Source: Erigeron canadensis (taxonomy: Eukaryota; Streptophyta; Magnoliopsida; Asterales; Asteraceae). Taken from it: a DNA stretch of 64,000 nt. Numbering within the stretch: the stretch's first letter is position 1; each line of letters starts with the position of its first letter. Made by a program: the position numbers and the translations under genes. The notes under the pieces were generated by a model. That model saw only the letters and a program-made list of their open reading frames with translations. It was not told the DNA's origin and searched no databases. Shown in pieces: positions 1 through 11,269 of this stretch. The DNA is taken from contig NC_057762.1 of NCBI RefSeq assembly GCF_010389155.1, forward strand, positions 33,044,055 to 33,108,054, read 5' to 3'.

Positions 1-130
1 CTTGGCTATAGGATGTCTAGGTTCAAGTCTGAGGGGTCATTGTGTCTTCGGACGGATTGGTAGGAGGTTTTCTCTTCATCGAGTATTTGAAATAAGCATT
101 TCTACTTCAAGAGAGCTCTCTACCGCAGAC
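1..130 (+). repeat. SINE-like repeat, family A, cut by window edge
   Basis: This stretch holds a tRNA-promoter-like B box (GGTTCAAGTCT, about 20-30). It is followed by a conserved body with GTGTCTTCGGACGGATTGG, AGGTTTTCTCTTCATC and GTATTTGAAATAAGC. The same order of blocks occurs at 45745-45950 on this strand and, reversed, at 9225-9445. The 5' end lies outside the window, so length and flanking duplication cannot be judged. Assignment as a SINE rests on the B box and the dispersed copies. Confidence 0.45.
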
Positions 131-1235
131 TCATTTAAGACAATATATGCTAGACTTGTGATGTGTATTTTCTAGTCTTAAATTTATGAACACGAAATAC
201 CTAGCTACTGACTACTACACACTTGCGGGCAGTGAACTCGTTCGTATGCAATATAGTTGACTTGGTAAACCGAGGTCGAACACAAGGACTTAATAAGCAA
301 TTGTTACAATAAAATGATTCAGATTAAAAGGGGGGTTTTGTGACCGAATTGTCACGTTGCAAAGTTAGTGAGAAAAGTCAGTAATCCCGTAGGATTAATC
401 GCAAAAGAATATTTGATTGTTGAATCTCAACACAAATTTAAAAGGAACACCTACTTGGGTCAGCTCACATGTCAATCATCGGGTCTAAATATTACTTGCA
501 TTTGTTGAACGACTCAAAAAGTAGACAAGATGAACTCCCGTTATATTTAAAACTTTAACTGCTCAAAAGATAATTATTGCTCCCGCACTTAATTTCTCCT
601 CTAAACAGTTAAGCATTAAATTCCTGAGTTGATTTTATGATTTAATCTTTTGAGAGCTTTCTCCCGAACTGCTTATTTGCCTAATCAGATCCCTCTTTCA
701 TAAGCGTTGACACATTCAAAATGAATTTAATTGTTTTTAATCTTTATCGTTGATTTCTCCCGAACTCCAACGATTTCCGGTTAATTATAGACCGATTAAC
801 CATTTCATAAATCAATTGACAATGACATAGATTTCTCCCGAACTTCTAATTACAATTATCAATCAATAAATATAAAAGTTGAACAATATTTAAATCCAAA
901 TAAATGTGGATCTTCGATTAAACATATAAACCTTGTTCAACATTTACAAGCAACATCAATTCGACCCTATGACATGCTTACTACCCAAGCGGGTGCTAAA
1001 GATTTAGCTATTCATATTAAAAACACAAGAACAAACAAATAGAGAGGAAATCATATTATACCAAATGAATGATAATCCGGTAGCAATGATGATTACAATC
1101 CAAAGCTGAAAATAGGTGAAACCCTAATCACTTGTTTGCTCCAAAATATTCCTAAGTATGAAAAAACTAATGAAATTTTGCCAAGAATTCGTCCCCCAAA
1201 GCAGAACCCTAATCGTCTATATATACAAAATTCGT
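131..1235. other. Gene-free stretch with a repeated 13-bp motif
   Basis: No coding region was recognised. The motif TTTCTCCCGAACT occurs three times in the same direction, at 658-670, 754-766 and 832-844, with weaker relatives near 580 and 592. Each copy is followed by unrelated AT-rich sequence. This is the look of a decayed repeat, possibly an old retroelement leader, but no long terminal repeat or coding remnant could be shown. Confidence 0.35.
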
Positions 1236-1430
1236 GTGTAACTGCCGTTAGTGGAGTAATGGCCGTTACCTTTGAACTTCCCTTGTAACTGCCCTTACTC
1301 CAGTAACTGCCGTTACATTCCTTTGAAAAACTAACTGCCGTTACTCCAGTAACTGCAAGTTACAGGAGTTTCATGATTTTCCTTTGTAATGGCCATTACT
1401 TCAGTAACGGGAGTTACAAACTCCAGGATT
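1236..1430. repeat. Cluster of degenerate GTAACTGCCGTTAC repeats
   Basis: About eight variants of a near-palindromic unit of the type TAACTGCCGTTA, joined by CTCCAG or CCTTTG linkers, lie head to tail in roughly 195 bp. Examples start near 1241, 1285, 1301, 1332 and 1347. The small ORFs crossing it run through the repeat and are not believable proteins. It is a local minisatellite, or the repetitive part of an unrecognised element. Confidence 0.6.
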
Positions 1431-1988
1431 CGTTTCCTTCGTCTTTCGCTCGATTTCAACCGAATCTTCCTCCCGTTTCTTCTATATATCATCGAACTCA
1501 ACCAATTCATTCTTCTAATCAAATTCCAACCTGAAAACACTTAACACACCTTCAAAGCATCGAAAGTTGGATATAAAACTATCAAAATGACAAATAATTG
1601 GTTCTAAAATCACGTGGGAAATGGTATAAAATATAACACATCAACTTGCCACTGTCGAATCATAACACGAAGTTTCCAACGAAATTCATTTTCAAATAAA
1701 AGTTATACAGTATGTAAGTTTTATGAAATTTTAATGCGTCAAAATGAAATTTTTAAGTGTTCTAACCGTATTCACATTATAAGGGTGTTCTCATTTTATT
1801 GACCCCCATAATATTTATACAATTAAATAATAATAAAACAAAAAAAAAGAAAAAAAAATTTATTAGTTAGTGGATGATGACATCATTATAACATAAGAAA
1901 TACATTATTGGCCAACCTCAACTTTTTTCTATGTCATAGGTATATCTTTTTTGGTAGTATAAGGAGATAGGGAAAAAAGAGATATTAA

Positions 1989-2347
1989 AGACCTGTTTGG
2001 TTGTACAAAATGTTTTTCATCTTTTCATTTCTAATTTTTTAAAAATGAAAGAGATTTTATTTTCTAAAAAACAAATAAAACTTTTGAAAACTTGTTCTTA
2101 TTGGAAAATTAGAAAACATGTTAGATATGTGAGGGGAGGGACGGAGGAAATGGAAAATTAAAATAGAAATAGAAAACAAGAAAAAATGTTTTTAAGTTTT
2201 CTATTGAAAAGTGAAAAACATTGTTTTTTTTTTATTTTTTGAAAAACATTATTAAAAAAATATGATTAAAACGGGTTTTTTATTTTTCATATTTTTTTAG
2301 AAACAAAAATAGAAAACAATGGGTGTTTTCCGCAACCAAACGCGCCT
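1989..2347. mobile_element. Tourist/Harbinger-type MITE, 359 bp
   Basis: The left end reads AGACCTGTTTGGTTGT and the right end, reverse-complemented, AGGCGCGTTTGGTTGC, so the ends form imperfect inverted repeats. Both are flanked by TAA (1986-1988 and 2348-2350), the target duplication typical of PIF/Harbinger elements. The inside is AT-rich and noncoding. The TGTTTGGTTG end motif is common among plant MITEs. The superfamily is inferred from the 3-bp TSD. Confidence 0.65.
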
Positions 2348-2350
2348 TAA

Positions 2351-3916
2351 GCTTGTGTTTTACATTTTAATTAGGTGGCTAGAAAAAAGTTTCAAAAAAA
2401 CCACGAAATACTGGAGTTAGATTATGTATATATGCGTCAAAAGGCTCGTTCTTCTTGGCTAATTTAAACAGGAACAAACGAACCATTTAGTAGTATTTAA
2501 ATGAGCAAGTTGTCCTCCAACGGGAACATTCTATGCGAAGATGGTTAATTTGGCTATCAATTGTAATATGGCCTGAGCTCAACGTTCCTTCTGATGTTGC
2601 TTTGAACTTTTCTTCCGGTACATTTACACTTTGTCTCAGTCAAAAAAGAGTGTAGGAAACTATTGATACGGCTTCGTGGACGATTAAAAGGAACAAATCT
2701 CAAATCGACCAAGATCCAATTTCAGGTCATTTCTTCAATTCGTCTTGATGGAGTATTTGGAGTTTCATAACCACATAGTTATAGTTTTTGTTCCGACTAA
2801 GAAAAGAGATGCACTTCTTGTTTACTCCATTATTGTTCATTATATAAGAATTTGGTGGGAGAAGTGGTTCAAAAATCCTTTCTTTTTCATGTAATTTCAT
2901 TTTTGGTACCGATTGATTTATTTTAATCGCTCGTGTTATTTTTATATATTATTTTGTTGTTAAAAAAGAACTTGAATCTACCCAAATTTAATGATAATGT
3001 ATATTACAAATATAGGTCTTGTTAAGATGTATAAATTAAAATATTTATATTTTTACTATAAATATTTAGAAAATAGACTCTTGATATGAAAAGCACAATT
3101 TCCTTTTATCTGTTTCTTGATTTTTTTTAAAGGATTATCATATTGTATACGAAATAAATACAAAAAATAAAAATAAAAATTTCAACACTAGCTTTGTATT
3201 TTTGTTGTAAGAAAATACATGTTGCAGAGTGAAAACTAGGTGCGTCAGCCTATTGATTTAGAACTATACAGGGCTAACGTGGGGCCGTATATGGGGTCAT
3301 TTTCATGGTCAACAAGTTTATACACGTTACGTACGTTTTGGTGAAAATTCTAATCTTTCTAACACATCATTCTCTTTGCTTTGTTGGCTTTGGAGCCATT
3401 TTACACAATTACACTCAAACCATATATGTTAATTAACCCTATGAAATCTAAATTTTGGGCACATGAAACCCATAGAATTATTTCAAACTTTGAAGTAAAA
3501 TCGACTAAGTCGAACATTTATGCTAGCTAAGTTAATGTGTTAGCATTTTTTTTATTAAATGTATAAAGGTCTGATATTGATAATATCGTAATTTTCGTGA
3601 CTAGTGTCGGACACGACTCAAACATCTAGTTCACATCATACCCAAACAACACAATATGAAACCTTTTTCCATTACTTCAAAACTCTCAAGCAAATGCCTC
3701 CAAATGGTCAAACAATATAAAAGTCAAAATTGATATAATTTATCCTTTTATTTACAAAGCATGGGCATTAAGTAACATCTAGTACTTAAGTCATTAAACA
3801 AATTAATTTATAACTTGCAAATTAACCCCTTAAAATTTTGGCAAAACCCAAATCTGTTGGCTTGAATTCAATTCCATGGAGTCAAACCCAGTGACCCTTT
3901 CTAGCCAGTCTCTATG
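2351..3916. other. Intergenic, nothing recognised
   Basis: AT-rich DNA upstream of the B12D-like gene. The part near 2440-2870 is less biased in composition, with a short open frame near 2534-2650, but I recognise no family in it and both strands are soon closed by stops. No long repeat ends were found. Confidence 0.4.
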
Positions 3917-3923
3917 TATAAAT
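3917..3923 (+). promoter_or_regulatory. Probable TATA box of the B12D-like gene
   Basis: TATAAAT lies about 130 bp before the start codon at 4054, leaving room for a 5' leader of about 100 bases. It is chosen by position and sequence only; no transcript start is known. Confidence 0.4.
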
Positions 3924-4053
3924 TATAAAGACATGCATGCTAATAGTTCTTCATTATCACATTCCTACATTAATTACTTGCAACGCAATCTATCCACTTT
4001 ACATAGAATTCTCAAATCTTTCGGGTTCAAATCGTAGCGAAGATTCTCCAAAA

Positions 4054-5090
<1,037 letters not shown>

Positions 5091-5785
5091 ACGTATATTT
5101 ATCCAGCTTCATTATCAAAGATCACAAGCTAGCATTTGTGAGCTATTTAATTTGTTACATATTTGTTACCGTTAGTCTGCTTCTTAATTTGTTGTGTGTT
5201 AGTTCATAATTTTCTTTTAGTCTCGTTAATTTGGTTTAAATCATTAGTTTTTGCAATGTATGATGATGTTGTACACCAGTGAATAATATTTAATTTCGTT
5301 TGATAACCTCGTCCCTTCGTGAATTAAATATTTAACTCAATTCATATGCCTTTGAAAAATATGATTCCATTAGTTTGTGTGATGTATATAAGGTAACTTA
5401 ACTTCGAGTATATCAGGCTTTGAAATATATATCCGGGCTTGAAAAACATATTAAAGCCTGCCGCATTTTGTAACTAGATAACTGGGAAATTTAAGATTTT
5501 ATTTTCAAGGTATAAAAGATACTCGTATATTTTAATTACTTTAAAAATAAAGGTCATAAAATCACGAAGTTCTTAATTTGACAACACAAATATCTAAAAG
5601 TTAACAATAAAATGTAATGGTATATATCTTAAAGATGAATATTCATACAATACCTTTCTATTCCATTTAGGTATAAAATAAAATTTGCCTACTTTCTCTT
5701 GATAACAAATTAAGATCGAAAAAAGATACTAATAGGTAGGTCCGAAGGCAATAGGGGAGTCTGCTAGCCAAACAGGTATATATAC
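5091..5785. other. 3' flank of B12D gene, AT-rich intergenic
   Basis: The first ~200 bp are likely the 3' untranslated region of the B12D-like gene. The remainder up to the nested element at 5789 is AT-rich, without a coding frame or recognised repeat. Confidence 0.4.
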
Positions 5786-5788
5786 TCA

Positions 5789-6602
5789 GGGGCGCCTGGT
5801 AGAGGGTATTCAAGGGTGGGGAATGAGTTTCATAGTTATTAACTATATTTGGTTAAAAATAAAGTAGGTAATCAATACCAATTATGGGTAATGGACTATT
5901 ATAGAGTAAATTGGGGGTAATGGTAATCAATACCCCTTATTTTCCAGTGCTATAATCTTTTCTCTCTTTACAACCATCGATTTCTTTTTTTTTCTCCTCC
6001 TTCATTAATGAAAAAAAATCATCACATTATGCATCAAAACAAGGTGGATTATTTTAATTAAAGATTCGAATATCACTCAAAGATATATCTGTTATTGTTA
6101 TTATAGAAAAAGAAAAACATATGAAATACATATGTCACTATAGCGACAACATCGGAGTAACAAAGAGAATGATTGCTTTCTTTGAGGGTAAAAAAAAAAT
6201 ATGACTGTAAAAGAATGGGGTAAGCAACTCTTATGACACATCCATTCCTTCAATTGCTATTGCTGTAAAAGAATGTTGCCTGACTTTTTCTTTTTGGAGT
6301 TTATGGGTTCTTGCAATATATTGTTGTCTGATATTCGATAAGCACACAGTTTCTATGAATTAAATAAAGGGTTATTTACTGAAATGGTACTTAGACTATC
6401 CACCATATTACTGATTTCATACCTATAACTTTAAAATTACTCTCATCATACCCCAACTTATCAATTCTCCACTCGGACGATACCTGACCTGACGGGCGCC
6501 AGTTTGGCTGTTAAGTTGGGGTATAACTACCGTAAATTTTAAAGTTTTAGGTATGAAACCAGTAATATAGTGGATAGTCCAGGTATCATTTATGTAATTA
6601 AC

Positions 6603-6645
<43 letters not shown>

Positions 6646-7170
6646 GTTGTTGTTGTTGTTGTTGTTGTTATTATTATTATTATTATGGTTGTTGTTGTTG
6701 TTGTTGTTTTTTTAATTACAAAAAGTATTATTTAGGAATAAATAATTTTAAAAAGTATATTGATAATTTTTTGTAAATATTTACTTTTATTTTATAAAAG
6801 AATACTTTATATTTATAAAAAAAATTATTGTAAATATTTAATTTTTTATTAAAAATTATTAATATATCAAATTATAGCGCGGTGATTGATGCTGCACAAC
6901 GTAAACGCGTCAATATAAGACTAAGTGTGCGGATATTGGATATGGATTTCTCCCTTTCTCATTCTCTTCTTTGGGGAACTTGAAAAGGATGTCGTGACTA
7001 TACTAAAGCGGATCCGAAGTTCTCCGTGACTTAAGACATTGGAGCATGTGCAGCTGCTCATATATTTAGTAGGGTTGGTTTTGCTATAGTTAGAGAGTGG
7101 GGGCCCATATAGTATCTCGGCTTCCCACTAATTTCTTGTAATTTCTATGAATTTCTAATAAAATGATGTT

Positions 7171-7263
<93 letters not shown>

Positions 7264-7758
7264 GTTAATTACATAAATGATACCTGGGCTATCCACTATA
7301 TTACTGGTTTCATACCTAAAACTTTAAAATTTACAGTAGTTATACCGCAACTTAACGGCCAAACTGACGCCCGTCAGGTCAGGTATCGTCCGAGTGGAGA
7401 ATTGATAAGTTGGGGTATGATGAGAGTAATTTTAAAGTTATAGGTATGAAATCAGTAATATGATGGATAGTCTAGGTACCATTTCAGTAAATAACCCTTA
7501 AATAAATATTATAAGATGATGATTCAACCCTCTTATGATATAATACATTTGATGATTACGTATGAGATAGTTTGACGTGATGCATTTACTTCTTTTTTTA
7601 ATAGTATATTTATAATAACCAAGCAATACCAATAGCAATTGTAATCATTCCTTTGTACAAACCAAGCAACACTAATGGAATGCTAATATTCCTTGGTATT
7701 TGATTGCATTCCCTTTTCTATTCCCTTTCCCATTTCCCTGTTAGAACCAGGTGCACCC
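5789..7758. mobile_element. Older inverted-end element hosting a nested insertion
   Basis: The left end GGGGCGCCTGGTAGAGGG and the reverse-complemented right end GGGTGCACCTGGTTC resemble each other. Each is flanked by TCA (5786-5788, 7759-7761). Both inner arms carry related AT-rich blocks with TGGTAATCAATACC-like words, as in a foldback or MITE-type element. Without the Mutator-like element nested at 6369-7497 the unit would be about 840 bp. The ends are diverged and TCA is not the usual TTA/TAA of Harbinger, so the superfamily stays open. Confidence 0.45.
6369..7497. mobile_element. Non-autonomous Mutator-like element with ~237-bp TIRs
   Basis: The element begins GGGTTATTTACTGAAATGG and ends with its reverse complement. 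The inverted repeats run about 237 bp at each end (6369-6605 and 7261-7497), and I count about seven mismatches. It is flanked by a perfect 9-bp direct repeat, TTAAATAAA (6360-6368 and 7498-7506). Long TIRs with a 9-bp TSD are the mark of MULEs. The inner edge of each TIR runs into an ATT/AAT microsatellite. About 400 bp of other sequence (6850-7160) remains inside and could be captured host DNA, though I recognise no gene. The matching ORFs in the two TIRs are mirror copies of each other and are not proteins. No transposase is present. Confidence 0.88.
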
Positions 7759-8303
7759 TCAAAATAACACGGTCGAGTACCAGCTTATCGCAAGGGTGAT
7801 GAGGGTTCTTTATTTTGGTTACCTTTCTCTCATCATTTCATATGACTCTTTGAAACTAAAAGGAAAAAAAAAAAAGATTAACACTAGACTTGCAACAAAA
7901 GTAAATAAGCATATATGTCATGTGTAGTGTGTTAAATTGTATCAATCCTTGCTTGTTCTTTTTATTGTTTGCTTATACTCTATGATGAGAAATTGAAAGA
8001 ATAAGGACTCATGGAGTTAAGCTGTAAACTCTCAAGGACTGTTTAGTCATTCTAGAATTCTAAAGAAAGGCTTTTGGACTAAAGAATATAAGAAAATAAA
8101 GACTTGCTTAAACAGTCTACTTTAACATTCATGAGGGACCAATTCTGTATTTTATATATGATGTGACAACGGTCACATCTAGGGCTCTATATATGCAGCC
8201 ATTTAGCTGCTTCTAATTCATTCTTCGTCAGTCAAAAATTTGAATGTGTATGTACGATTAAATCATTTTCCACTTATATTTGTTGTAATTCTCTTTTATT
8301 TTA

Positions 8304-8950
8304 GGCGCTTGGTATCTTGACCAGATTTTTGGTAATCCAACAAGACTATTTGGAGTGACTGTCGCTGCAAATAGTCATGGTACAGTAAGTCGCTACAAAT
8401 AGTCAAAAAATGCTTGTACACGTTTTGCCACAAGCAACATTCAACACTTCAATTGACAACTCAATTTGAGTTAAAAGAACTATGACACGTAAGACCTTAA
8501 ATATCAAAAGCAAAAGATGCTTGTACACGTTCTACCACAAGCAACAGTAATTCAACACTTCAATTGACAACACAATTTGAGTTAAAAGAACACGTGTGAT
8601 ATTGTGCTTATCTGACAACACGTTTTCATTATCATTCACGAGATGACCTGGCCTTTTCCCTTGTAAACTTAAACAATGCGAAAAACTTTAATGTGAAGAG
8701 TTGATATATTCGAAAGAATGGATATATATTAGAAAGAATGGATGTGGACGGGTTCTATATATTCAAAAAATGGGCTCACTCAACCTTTTGCAACGACCCT
8801 CGCTGTTAATTCCTTCGTCAAAGGTCAAAGCAATTATGGCAGTTGTTGGTGTATTGCTAACGTGACATGACTAGCTATTTGCAGCGCGACTGTCGCTGCA
8901 AATAGTCCTGGTCCAGATACCAAAAATAAATGGTCAAGATACGGGCTGCG
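8304..8950. mobile_element. Candidate MITE with hairpin ends and internal duplication
   Basis: The ends share GTATCTTGACC in inverted orientation (near 8312 and 8932), then further inverted blocks with TTTTTGGTA and GACTATTTG. Sub-terminal hairpins are built from GTCGCTGCAAATAGTC. The clearest stem is CTATTTGCAGCG (8875-8886) against CGCTGCAAATAG (8894-8905), with a 7-base loop. Inside, about 80 bp starting TGCTTGTACACG is repeated at 8411 and 8518. Flanks TTTATTTTA and TTTATTTGG are only a partial target duplication, so exact ends and superfamily are uncertain. Confidence 0.5.
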
Positions 8951-9224
8951 TTTATTTGGATTCCCTTTGTAAGCTACCTATCATCAATGAAATCAACTAT
9001 TTAGCTGTATTGTGTTGTGTTTAATAGTTTTCATAGTGATCCAACTAATAAAGAGATAGAAAACATGAACCTATTGATTGGAACATGTGTGCAAATTTTT
9101 GTTTATATTTTTACAGGAGCATATTGAATAATATAGACTATGTTATTTTAATCGGGTCGATATTAAAGAGCTTGCTCATCCTTTTTTTTTTGAAAGGTGA
9201 AATTTCGCTGGAAACTTTGTGTGG

Positions 9225-9445
9225 CGATTCGACGGCGAGAGGTCTATCAACCGGGTTCGCGCTAGAGAGCTTTCTCGAAGTAAAATGCCTATTTCAAATA
9301 CTCGATGTGGGTAAAAAACCCCATGCTAATCCACCCGAATTCACGACGATTAATAGGGGTAAACTCTGCCCCTCAGATTTGAACATAGGTATACCCAAGC
9401 CAAGTCACCATAAAAAGCTTGCTCATCTAATACCTAGTAAGTGGA
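9225..9445 (-). repeat. SINE-like repeat, family A
   Basis: Read on the minus strand this has TATGTTCAAATCTGAGGGGC (B box and following), then AATCGTCGTGAATTCGGGTG, ACATCGAGTATTTGAAATAG and GAGAAAGCTCTCT. These are the same blocks in the same order as at 1-130 and 45745-45950. The open frame of 126 codons that covers it on the plus strand runs through the repeat by chance and is not called as a gene. Confidence 0.5.
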
Positions 9446-9479
9446 AAACCCCTAACCCCTATTAATTCGTTCAAAGACA

Positions 9480-11269
9480 CGACAATTAATATAGATAAAT
9501 ATTTTCTCCTCAAAACTCGAAATAAAAGTGAGGGAGGTGAAGTGTTAGAGATAATAGGTTAGTAATAACACGTTTTTGAATATAAACAAAGATCGTGGTA
9601 CAAGAAAAAGGTTTGGAACATTGAAGTGGAATTTTGTGTGATGTTGAACCGATCAATCCATTAGTTCATTTAAACCAATGCTCGTCTTTTGAGACTTTTT
9701 GTTTGGTGTTTTCTTATTAACCGAAATTTTAATTTAAATGCAAATTTATGTACGATATGTAAGTTTTGGCTTTTACGGATTTTGGAAAATAAAAAATTGT
9801 TCATGTGTACGTTTTGAATGAAAATGTGTATGGTTGTATACTGGCGTTTCAAAAAGAGAGTTCTGAGGAATGTTAATTTTGTATTTTAGTTATTTTTTCA
9901 GCGATAAAATTAAGTTTGATTAAATGTCTTTTCATACACCCAATTATAATTTCATAGAAACTTATTCTTGAAAATCATTATCTTTATTTTTAAAAGTATT
10001 TTGCTTAATTATACCAAGATTTAAACTTTAGACCATCTCAAACGTTATGTATGGCCGTGTCTAAGGTCATATCGGAGTTGTCTTAACCATTTTTTTAATC
10101 TTAAGCTTGTGTAAGAAAGGGATAACTTTTTGTTTGTAATTATAATGTAACAAAGTTTTTATGTTGTTAATTTCTGATCTCTTAAAATACCAGTTCATTT
10201 GTTAATGGATATATCATCACTAGATAGATGTGGGAGTTCATATATCCAAAAATATTAGAAGAAATAAGATTTAGTTCATTGATGTATGATCTGTTACACA
10301 ACTAAAATTAAAATATATGTAAAATAATAAATTAAACATTCTATTTTCTGTAATATTATTCTTTAGGACAATATACTAGCTATCAATTCTTATAATGAAT
10401 ACTACTCTAGTAATATATTTATTTATTAATAACTACATTAACTAATATAACAAAAAAAAAAAAAATCCTGAAACAAAATTTTTAAAGATAGAAGATAAAA
10501 AAGTTTCGTTTTTGTTTTTTTTTTAGTTTGTTTTTTTATTTTTATTTTTCACTTTTTTTCAATTAACTCATTCCAAGATAAAATTAAAAAAATAAAAAAT
10601 CTAAACCGAGTCAATCATGCATGAACGACATATATAAAGGTATAATACGAGTTTCGTCTTTAAAGATATTGATAAAAGGTAGCTGATGAGAGTAATAGGT
10701 CATGATAAGGGTTGATGGGTGATGGTTGATCTACCTAAAAGACTCCACTTTTAGTCATCATGGCTCCATCATAGACTCACAGATTTCGCCTATAGCTTAC
10801 GGGTTACGGCTTTGAAAATTGTTCACCGAAAAACACAACAACATATTATTGAAAAACTTTATTTTTTTTAGATTCAAACCTAATTAATTCTCCCCAAATA
10901 CATGCTTCTAACTGGGACTCCGAGTGGATATCAAATAGGATACCCATATTGGCTGTAAATAAATGCATATAAAGCATCAGTCCAAAAGAAAAGTTATGTA
11001 TTTAACTATATATATATTGCTGTTTTTAATTGGGCTTTATTTTCTCAACTGCATAAGGAATTAATATATATCCCTCCATCTCCCACCTTTTGCATTCTCA
11101 CTTTCCCCTGTATATTACTAATTAAATACATCTTCATTAATTTAAAACCTCACTTCACAATTTCATATCTTAATTCTCGTACCTGTGCTGCGTTTCATAT
11201 GCAGCCTTGTTCGATCGAGAAACAGAAACACTCAATTAATATAATATTCATATTAATTGATTGATCGAT
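9480..11269. other. Intergenic and promoter region of the PLC-like gene
   Basis: AT-rich sequence without recognised coding regions. The last 200 bp, with pyrimidine-rich CTCCATCTCCCACC stretches, probably contain the leader of the PLC-like gene at 11270. Several AT-only stretches could serve as TATA elements, so none is called. Confidence 0.4.

Noticed and set aside
6423..7443. Two matching 60-codon ORFs and Tyr/Ile-repeat ORFs
   Set aside because: They are the same inverted-repeat arm read in both orientations, plus translated microsatellites.
9085..9465. 126-codon open frame
   Set aside because: It runs through a SINE-like repeat (family A) that recurs elsewhere, so it is a chance frame.
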